Source of the DNA: Streptomyces sp. TRM68367
GTDB taxonomy: Bacteria > Actinomycetota > Actinomycetes > Streptomycetales > Streptomycetaceae
Direction: 5' to 3'
Length of the DNA: 43,188 nt
Assembly (NCBI RefSeq): GCF_014495685.1
Contig: NZ_JACTVI010000070.1
Location: 1 to 43,188 of the forward strand
Position 1 is the first letter of the stretch. Every line of letters starts with the position of its first letter. The position numbers and the translations under genes were made by a program. The notes under the pieces are model-generated. The model was not told the origin of the DNA. It did not search any database and saw nothing but the letters and a program-made list of their open reading frames with translations. Positions 37,647 through 43,188 of this stretch are shown here, one piece after another.

Positions 37647-38246
37647 ATGGCAGAAGCGGCACGACCGAAGCGCAACGCGCTGCGCACCCGAAATCGACTT
37701 ATCGCCTTGGTGATTGCCGGCTGCGCGGCGCTCTCCTTGACTGCTTGCGGCGGCGATAAGGACGACGAGGCGAAGAGTCCCACCCTGCAGAACAGTTCCT
37801 CGGCGTCGACAAGTCCCAGTGCGGATCCCAAGGAAGCGGCATCTCGGGCGCTCCTGGCCGACTATCAGCGCTATTGGGACGAAACGGAACTGGCGTACGC
37901 GAAGTCTAGCCTGGACGGCACTGAGCTGGACAAGTACGCCGTCGGCACGGCTCTCGCTGCCACCAAGCAGGACCTGAAGGCGATGAAGAACGCTGGCCAG
38001 GTCGCCGAGGGCAAGGTCACGCTCTCTCCAAAGGTCCAAACAATGGACCTGACCGGCAAGATCCCCTCGGCCACCCTGCGCGACTGCGTAGACATCACCG
38101 GCTGGAAGTTGGTCGACGCCGACACCCACAAGGAGATCAAGCTTCCGAAGGAGCGGCTCACCCGGTACATCAGCATCGCGAAGGCCGAGAAGTGGGGGAA
38201 TCGGTGGGTCATGTTGAGCACCACGCCGGAGAACACCTCATGCTGA
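37647..38246 (+). CDS. Lipoprotein of the Tad-like operon
   Basis: This encodes a 199-residue predicted lipoprotein. After a basic N-terminus, the span LIALVIAGCAALSL leads to the lipobox LTAC (Cys about 34), followed by a charged and Ser-rich linker. The folded part includes ADYQRYWDETELAYAKSSLDGTELDKYA and a CVDITGWKLVDADT strand pair. It probably adopts a cystatin/NTF2-like fold on the outer membrane face. The ATG at 37647 has GGGGAGG upstream; an ATG at 37629 is also in frame. It overlaps the start of the next secreted-protein gene by seven bases. Confidence 0.8.
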   Translation: MAEAARPKRNALRTRNRLIALVIAGCAALSLTACGGDKDDEAKSPTLQNSSSASTSPSADPKEAASRALLADYQRYWDETELAYAKSSLDGTELDKYAVGTALAATKQDLKAMKNAGQVAEGKVTLSPKVQTMDLTGKIPSATLRDCVDITGWKLVDADTHKEIKLPKERLTRYISIAKAEKWGNRWVMLSTTPENTSC

Positions 38247-39133
38247 CGCGGGCTGTCGCACTCGGCGCCGCCACAGCCGCCGCCTTCGCCTGTATGACCA
38301 CCGGCGCACAGGCTGCCGACGGGCCGGGGGATACCAACGTTGATGCAGGCAACTGCACAGCCGTGATGTTCTGTGTTGGCGTTGGTACGGACGGTTCCAG
38401 CGGCTCTCAAGGATCGTCGACTTCGACGACCGCCAGCAAGGGCGGTAAGGCCGCCAAGAAGGATCCGGACTCCCCGGTCTGCTCCGTGTCGAAGCTGACC
38501 CCTCCGCCGCCTGCTGGCAGTGCGCTTTGGGAGGGACACAGTCCTGACGACGGAGCCGTCTATACCCGTATTTGTATCGACTCCAGCGAGTTCATCGGCC
38601 TTACCGCCGAAACCACCGTCGAGACGTTCTGGGCCGCAGCACCTCCGCCCGCGGTTGATCCCGCGGTGCTGGCCCAGCGCGCCGTCGATTCCATGACGCT
38701 GTTGGGCCCGGACATTGCCAGTCCGCGTGCGGCCGGGAAGTACACGATCGGTGTCCCGGTGTGGATGTGGGTCAACGAGAGCCAGACCACGTACGGACCG
38801 AACACCGCCTCGGCCTCGGCCGACGGGGTGACGGTTACCGCTACCGCGAAGGTCAGCAAGATCGTGTGGAAGATGGGCGACGGCTCCACGGTCACGTGCA
38901 ACGGCCCCGGCACCACCTACACATCGTCCAAGGGCATGGCCGAGTCGCCGACGTGCGGCCACGTCTACTCCAAGACATCGGCCGATGAGGGCGGCAAGTT
39001 CCAGCTGACCGCTACGTCGACGTGGTCGATCGACTGGCAGGTAGCCGGCGGCGGTGCGGGCGGGCAGCTGACCGAGATCCGCCAGAACCAGGTCCAGGTC
39101 GCAGTCGGTGAACTGCAGGCCGTGGGCAGCTGA
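38240..39133 (+). CDS. Secreted protein of the Tad-like operon
   Basis: This encodes a 297-residue exported protein. A signal peptide (residues 1-25, TTGAQAAD) is followed by paired cysteines (CTAVMFC) and a Ser/Thr/Gly/Lys linker. A beta-rich C-terminal domain follows with VWMWVNESQTTYG, SKIVWKMGDGSTVTC and SPTCGHVYSKTS. The MGDGSTVTCNGPG...CGHVY segment resembles a PKD-like beta-sandwich. It starts inside the end of the lipoprotein gene. Surface location and co-transcription suggest a component or partner of the Tad-like pilus. It has no enzymatic motif. Confidence 0.8.
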   Translation: MLTRAVALGAATAAAFACMTTGAQAADGPGDTNVDAGNCTAVMFCVGVGTDGSSGSQGSSTSTTASKGGKAAKKDPDSPVCSVSKLTPPPPAGSALWEGHSPDDGAVYTRICIDSSEFIGLTAETTVETFWAAAPPPAVDPAVLAQRAVDSMTLLGPDIASPRAAGKYTIGVPVWMWVNESQTTYGPNTASASADGVTVTATAKVSKIVWKMGDGSTVTCNGPGTTYTSSKGMAESPTCGHVYSKTSADEGGKFQLTATSTWSIDWQVAGGGAGGQLTEIRQNQVQVAVGELQAVGS

Positions 39134-39169
39134 TCGCAGGGCATCAGTTCCAGAAGGAAGGCAAGCAAC

Positions 39170-39883
39170 GTGACCAAGACGGCGGCTCAGGCCAGCGCAA
39201 TGGGCCAGGTTCCCGCGCAGCCGACGCAGAGTCATCTGCCGGGCGCGGCGGTGGGATTCCAAGCGCGCCGCCGACGACCCGGCATGTACGCCCTGGCGGT
39301 CGCGTTGATCGCCGCGGGTGGCGGGGGCGGATTCCTCGCCTACCAGGCGACCGGGGAGCGGACGCCCGTCCTGGCGGTCGCCCACGAAGTGAACGCCGGT
39401 GACGTGATCAAGGACTCGGATCTGGTAGAGGCCTCGGTGTCGCTGGACCCGGCGCTCAAGCCGTTCCGCGCCGCCCAGCGCGATCAGGTGGTCGGGAAGC
39501 GGGCCGCGGTCGCCCTGGTACCCGGCGCGCTGCTGTCCCGCGGGCAGGTCACCACCCGCACGCTGGTCAAGCCGGGGGAGCAGCTGGTGGGCATCGGGCT
39601 GAAGGCGTCGCAAATGCCGGCCACCCGGCTGTCGCCCGGCGACCGCGTCTTGGTCGTGTCCGCACCGTCCGACGGAACCCAGACCGACACCGGCACGAGC
39701 GGCACCGAGTCGACGCCGAAGACGGTGTCCGCCCGCGTCGTTCGAGTGGGGGAGAAGCAGCAGACCACCAACGAGCAGGTGGTCGACGTCGCCGTGCCGG
39801 CCGAGGACGGCCCCAGGCTCGCCGCCCAGGCCGCGACCGGTGACGTGGCGCTCGTGGTGGACGCGCCGGGAGACGATTCCTGA
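39170..39883 (+). CDS. SAF-domain (CpaB/RcpC-like) protein
   Basis: This encodes a 237-residue protein. One membrane span (about 40-60) is followed by a SAF domain (about 65-125): VLAVAHEVNAGDVIKDSDLVEA, then GKRAAVALVPGALLSRGQV. A following LSPGDRVLVVSA beta domain completes the CpaB-like layout. In Tad/Flp systems CpaB/RcpC sits in the periplasm or outer face and helps assemble or stabilise the pilus channel. The GTG start at 39170 follows AGAAGGAAGG. Its stop overlaps the ATG of the TadZ-like gene. Confidence 0.85.
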   Translation: MTKTAAQASAMGQVPAQPTQSHLPGAAVGFQARRRRPGMYALAVALIAAGGGGGFLAYQATGERTPVLAVAHEVNAGDVIKDSDLVEASVSLDPALKPFRAAQRDQVVGKRAAVALVPGALLSRGQVTTRTLVKPGEQLVGIGLKASQMPATRLSPGDRVLVVSAPSDGTQTDTGTSGTESTPKTVSARVVRVGEKQQTTNEQVVDVAVPAEDGPRLAAQAATGDVALVVDAPGDDS

Positions 39884-40725
39884 TGGCGGTCATCACGCTG
39901 GTCGGTCTGCCCGGCGCGCCGGGCGTGACCAGTACGGCGCTGGCCCTGCTGCGGACCTGGCCGCTGGAGGACGGGCGGCGCATGATCCTGGCCGAGTGCG
40001 ATCCCGACGGCGGCGCCGTACTGTCCGGCGCGCTGCAGGGCCGGATGGAAGCGGACCGCGGCCTGCGTAACCTCGCCGTCTCCACCCGTACGCAGGAACT
40101 GGTCAACGCGTTCTGGACGCAGCTGATCGCCCTGGAGAACGACGACCGGCGCAACGAGCGCAACCGGCTGCTGCTGGCCGGGCTGACGGAGATGTCCCAG
40201 GCCTCGAGTCTCGCGCCGGTATGGACGCAGCTCGCCGATCTGTTCGCCGGCATTGAGCCCGGCGGCCACGACGTCCTGGTGGACCTCGGCCGCAGCGGTG
40301 CGTTCGGCCCGGCGAGCGTGCTGGCGCTGCGCGCCGATGTGGTGCTCGTGGTGATGCGCGGCACGGTGCGCGGCCTGCACAACGGCAAGTCCCGCATTGC
40401 CCAGCTGCGCGCACTGCTGGATGGCGAGAACGGACGCGGATCCGGCGGACTGGGCGTCCTCCTGATCCGGCAGGGCCCCTACGGGCCCCGTGAGGTCGAA
40501 GAGGAAACCGGCGTGCCCGTGATCGCCCAACTTCCCTACCGGCCTGCCGAGGCCGCGGTCCTGTCCGACGGAGAGCCGGAGGGACGCCAGTTCATGAACA
40601 GCAAGCTGATGAAGGCCGTCGGGGATGCCACGACTCCGATCCGTCAGCGCGTGGCCTCGCGCCGCGCCCGGCTGGCGTCCCCGCTGCACCAGCGGCTTCG
40701 GGGGGTGAGCGGCAGTGCGCGCTGA
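39883..40725 (+). CDS. TadZ/CpaE-like MinD-family protein with degenerate P-loop
   Basis: This encodes a 280-residue MinD/ParA-fold protein. The P-loop position reads LVGLPGAPGVTSTAL, lacking the usual lysines of KGGxGKT, so ATP hydrolysis is doubtful. Other folds match: MILAECDPDGGAVLSG (Walker A' region), DVLVDLGRSGAFG (Walker B region) and DVVLVVMRGTVRG. TadZ proteins mark the site of Tad pilus assembly, and some are atypical ATPases. It is coupled by overlaps to the SAF-protein and TadA genes, which supports this role over plasmid partition. Confidence 0.82.
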   Translation: MAVITLVGLPGAPGVTSTALALLRTWPLEDGRRMILAECDPDGGAVLSGALQGRMEADRGLRNLAVSTRTQELVNAFWTQLIALENDDRRNERNRLLLAGLTEMSQASSLAPVWTQLADLFAGIEPGGHDVLVDLGRSGAFGPASVLALRADVVLVVMRGTVRGLHNGKSRIAQLRALLDGENGRGSGGLGVLLIRQGPYGPREVEEETGVPVIAQLPYRPAEAAVLSDGEPEGRQFMNSKLMKAVGDATTPIRQRVASRRARLASPLHQRLRGVSGSAR

Positions 40726-42193
40726 CCCCGTATACCCGGGCCCGGCCCACACGGTCGCCCCCGGTCCCACCGGAGCAGGGGCACCGGATTCGCGGCGCGT
40801 CGTGGGGCAGGCCGGCTCTCCGGCGATGGTCGGCGCCCGTGCCGTGCCCCGCATGGAGATCGACACCCGGGCCGCCAACGAGATCAAGCGGCAGGTCAAT
40901 GACCAACTGCTGGCCGAGGCGAAGACGAACGCGGCCCTGTCCGGGCCGGCCCGTGAGCAGCGCGGCCGCGCCCTGATCAACGAGAGGGTCGCGGTCTGGG
41001 GCGACGCCGCCCGCGTCCGCGGCACGGTCTCCGAGGTCCAGGAACAGCAGATGGCCGCCCTGGTCTTCGACATGCTGTTCCGGGCCGGACGTCTGCAGCG
41101 CTACCTCGACGACGACCGCGTCGAGGACATCTGGATCAACGGTCACGACCGGGTGTTCCTCAAGTACTCGGACGAGGGCGATCCGGTCGAGGTCGCCCCG
41201 GTGGCCGACTCCGAGGAGGAGCTCCAGGAGCTGGTGCGTGATCTGGTCCGCGCGAGCGGCCAGACCGGTCGTACGTTCTCCACCGCCAGTCCCGATGTGG
41301 CGGTGCGGCTGCCCGACGGGTCCCGTCTGCAGGCGCTCGGGCCGGAGATCACCGGCGAGCGCACCCATGTGACGATCCGCCGGCACCGCATCAAGGACGC
41401 CAACCTCGCCGACATGGTCCGTCTCGGCACGCTGGACCAGACGATCGCCGAGCTCCTGGCGGCCTGTGTCCGGGCCCGCCGCAACGTCATGGTCGTGGGC
41501 GAGCAGTCGTCGGGGAAGACGTCGATGCTGCGTGCGCTGCTCAAGGAGATCCCCCGGCATGAGCGATTCGCCACGGTGGAGACCGAGTTCGAGCTGTGGG
41601 CCCACCGCAACGGCTACCACACGCAGGTGGTGCCGATGGAGGCCCGCGAGTCCAACGGCGAGCGTGTCGACGGCCGTGCCGCCGGCGAGATCACCCTGCT
41701 GGACCTGATGTACCGGGCCAAGCGCATGTCGCTGACGCGGACCGTGGTCGGCGAGGTCCGCGGCCCGGAGGTCACCGCGATGATGCAGGCGCTGACCAGT
41801 GACCGGCCCGGCAGCATGTGCACGATGCACGCCTCCGAGCCGCATGTGGTCTTCGACCGCATCGCCGAGCTCTACCTGCTGGCCCGCGGCAACTTCAGCG
41901 AGCAGCTCGCCTACCGGCAGATCGCCAACGGCCTGCACTTCGTGGTGTTCATGTCGGTCGACGAGTCCGGGCCGGTCAAGCGCCGTATGGTCAGCCACAT
42001 CTGGGAGATCACCGGCATCGGCGAGGGCGGCCGCCCCGCCTACAACGAGATCTACCGCCCGGCCTCGGAGTGGGATATGCGTGCCGTTCCGTACGCGCCG
42101 ATGTCCCCCCACACTCAGCGCCGCCTGGAGCAGGCCGGCTTCCAGGCCGGCGCCCAGCCCCAGCCGGTCGCCTGGCAGGGGGCGAGCGCATGA
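40715..42193 (+). CDS. tadA: TadA/CpaF (VirB11-superfamily) secretion ATPase
   Basis: This encodes a 492-residue secretion ATPase. The N-terminal domain has the CpaF-type EDIWINGHDRVFL and GRTFSTASPDVAVRLPDGSRL. Walker A is GEQSSGKT at 262-269, the Asp-box region is RFATVETEFELW, Walker B is RTVVGEVRGPEV, and the His-box is STMHAS-like (MCTMHASEP). It forms hexamers that drive assembly of Flp/Tad pili or related machines. The GTG start overlaps the TadZ-like gene by 11 bases, and the stop overlaps tadB (ATGA). This gene anchors the call of a Tad-like module. Confidence 0.93.
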   Translation: MRADPVYPGPAHTVAPGPTGAGAPDSRRVVGQAGSPAMVGARAVPRMEIDTRAANEIKRQVNDQLLAEAKTNAALSGPAREQRGRALINERVAVWGDAARVRGTVSEVQEQQMAALVFDMLFRAGRLQRYLDDDRVEDIWINGHDRVFLKYSDEGDPVEVAPVADSEEELQELVRDLVRASGQTGRTFSTASPDVAVRLPDGSRLQALGPEITGERTHVTIRRHRIKDANLADMVRLGTLDQTIAELLAACVRARRNVMVVGEQSSGKTSMLRALLKEIPRHERFATVETEFELWAHRNGYHTQVVPMEARESNGERVDGRAAGEITLLDLMYRAKRMSLTRTVVGEVRGPEVTAMMQALTSDRPGSMCTMHASEPHVVFDRIAELYLLARGNFSEQLAYRQIANGLHFVVFMSVDESGPVKRRMVSHIWEITGIGEGGRPAYNEIYRPASEWDMRAVPYAPMSPHTQRRLEQAGFQAGAQPQPVAWQGASA

Positions 42194-43107
42194 CGACCTC
42201 CCTGTGGTGGAGCCTGTGCGGCGCCCTGCTCACCGGCGGACTGATCGCGGCAGTCGTCGCCACCATCGGCACCACTGCCCCACCCGGCCAGGGCCGTACG
42301 GCCCGCTGGCGTGCGCAGTGGTCGGGCGGCCCCGATGCGGAACGCCGCATCGCCCGGCGCCGCCTGGTGGCCACGGCCGCAGCGGTCACCGTAGCCGTGA
42401 TGTGGGTGGTGACCGGTGTGTTCACGGCCGCGGTGCTGCTGGGATTGTCGGTCATCGGCGTGCCGTGGCTGCTGGCCCCCACCGCCTCGGTGAAGCTGCG
42501 GATCGCCAAGCTGGAAGCGCTGGAGGCGTGGACGCAGCGCCTGTCCGAGATCCTGCGCCTCGGCTTCGGCCTGGAACAGGCACTGATCACCAGCCGCAAG
42601 AACCCGCCGGCCGCGATCGAGGACGAGGTCAGCGAGCTCGCCGACAAGCTGCAGGCCGGATGGCAGCCTTTGGAGGCCCTTCAGGACTTCGCCGACCGCC
42701 TCGACGATGTGACCGCCGACAAGGCGTGCGCCGCGCTGATGCTGTGTGCCGCCGACCCCGGCCCGGGCCTGGCGCAGGTCTTGGAGGACACCGCGACCTC
42801 CGTGCGTGCGGAAGTCTCCCAGCGCCGCAAGACCGAAGCCGAGCGGGCCAAGTCCCGTACGGCGGTGCGCTGGATGACCATGATCAGCCTCGGCCTGGTC
42901 CTGTCCGGCTTCCTGGTGCCTGACTACACCAAGCCCTACGGCACCCTGATCGGCCAGCTGGTCCTGGCCCTGCTGGCCGGTGCGTTCGCCGCCGTCCTGC
43001 TGTGGACCCGCCGACTGGGCAGCCACCAGCCGGTGCCCCGCTTCCTGATCAACGACCCGCGCAGCCGGGTCAAACTGACCGAGCCGGTCGAGGAGCTGAT
43101 CGCATGA
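42190..43107 (+). CDS. tadB: TadB-like GspF-family membrane protein
   Basis: This encodes a 305-residue membrane protein. Hydrophobic spans lie at about 8-26, 60-95 (two adjacent) and near the C-terminus (about 230-245 and 258-276). Between them is the GspF/TadB cytoplasmic domain: LEAWTQRLSEILRLGFGLEQAL, LADKLQAGWQPLEALQDFADRLDD and AAEVSQRRKTEAERAKSR-like helices. TadB and TadC form the inner-membrane platform on which TadA acts. The ATG at 42190 overlaps the tadA stop, and its own stop overlaps the ATG of the following tadC-like gene. Confidence 0.88.
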   Translation: MTTSLWWSLCGALLTGGLIAAVVATIGTTAPPGQGRTARWRAQWSGGPDAERRIARRRLVATAAAVTVAVMWVVTGVFTAAVLLGLSVIGVPWLLAPTASVKLRIAKLEALEAWTQRLSEILRLGFGLEQALITSRKNPPAAIEDEVSELADKLQAGWQPLEALQDFADRLDDVTADKACAALMLCAADPGPGLAQVLEDTATSVRAEVSQRRKTEAERAKSRTAVRWMTMISLGLVLSGFLVPDYTKPYGTLIGQLVLALLAGAFAAVLLWTRRLGSHQPVPRFLINDPRSRVKLTEPVEELIA

Positions 43108-43188
43108 GTTTCCTGAGTCAACCTCTATGCCGCCTGGGGCGTGTCGGCGGGCGCGTTGATCTTGCTGTTGGCCTGGTGGATGGCGGGG
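43104..43188 (+). pseudogene. Start of a TadC-like gene, cut by window end, apparent frameshift
   Basis: The ATG at 43104 overlaps the tadB stop and gives MSFLSQ, after which this frame loses hydrophobic character. Shifting by one base at about 43121-43123 (an extra C in CAACCTC) restores LYAAWGVSAGALILLLAWWMAG, a proper membrane-span start expected for TadC. Only a GTG at 43141 could start the second frame independently. It is either a real one-base insertion or a sequence error at the edge of the window. The rest of the gene lies outside. Confidence 0.5.

Noticed and set aside
39883..40725. Second parA partition gene
   Set aside because: The P-loop is degenerate, there is no parB neighbour, and the gene is embedded and overlapped within a Tad operon.
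1..43188. tRNA or rRNA genes and tRNA-type attachment sites
   Set aside because: No T-loop GGTTCGAATC-type signature, cloverleaf or conserved rRNA segment was noticed on either strand.

Overview
The window is actinobacterial and almost certainly from Streptomyces. It has very high GC, GTG and even TTG starts, GTGA/ATGA stop-start couplings, T-poor hairpin terminators, and Streptomyces mobile-element families (a DUF2637/SpdB-like protein, a DUF6207 protein, a paralogous DNA polymerase III beta clamp, Ku). A parA-parB pair beside a relaxase and a complete-looking transfer region points to a large conjugative plasmid. A chromosomal integrative element is not excluded, because no integrase, att site or telomere is visible.

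Layout. (1) 1-5951 holds a rightward cluster of small accessory genes: zinc-ribbon proteins, an ASCH-domain protein, a DnaN paralogue, a frameshifted nucleoside-deoxyribosyltransferase-like gene and a Gp37/Gp68 (DUF5131) protein. Most gaps between them carry a GC-rich hairpin. A strong terminator closes the cluster. (2) 6022-8255 holds leftward parA-parB. ParA has an N-terminal ribbon-helix-helix-like extension, and parB carries two identical palindromic repeats. (3) 8320-14351 is an apparently intact Tn7-like transposon: tnsA-tnsB-tnsC-tniQ plus a metallo-beta-lactamase-fold lactonase-like cargo gene, bounded by inverted TGTCTCG ends with internal TnsB-site-like repeats. (4) Immediately beyond the right end lies a palindrome closely matching the repeats inside parB. 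The transposon therefore appears to have landed between parA and its candidate centromere. (5) 14727-18456 holds a MobF-type relaxase gene and accessory genes. (6) 18457-19214 is gene-free and packed with TGCGCA repeats, a candidate origin, oriT or partition region. (7) 19215-22574 holds small genes, a frameshifted gene, Ku, a DUF6207 protein and a probable relic of the 3' end of a group II intron.

(8) 22575-43188 is the transfer region. It starts with an FtsK/TraB-like translocase and a DUF2637 membrane protein. Next comes a type IV secretion-like operon: TcpC-like, a small membrane protein, TcpE/PrgI-like, VirB4-like ATPase, a VirB6/TrbL-like membrane protein and an SLT-NlpC/P60 cell-wall hydrolase. 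It ends with a Tad-like operon: lipoprotein, secreted protein, SAF/CpaB-like, TadZ-like, TadA ATPase, TadB and the start of TadC. Three transfer transcription units begin with copies of one roughly 110-bp regulatory module next to GTGGTAAG repeats, so they are probably co-regulated.

Three genes (at 4319, 19641 and 43104) each look disrupted by one extra base. This may be real decay or a sequence-quality problem. Functional calls rest on motifs read by eye; no database search was possible.
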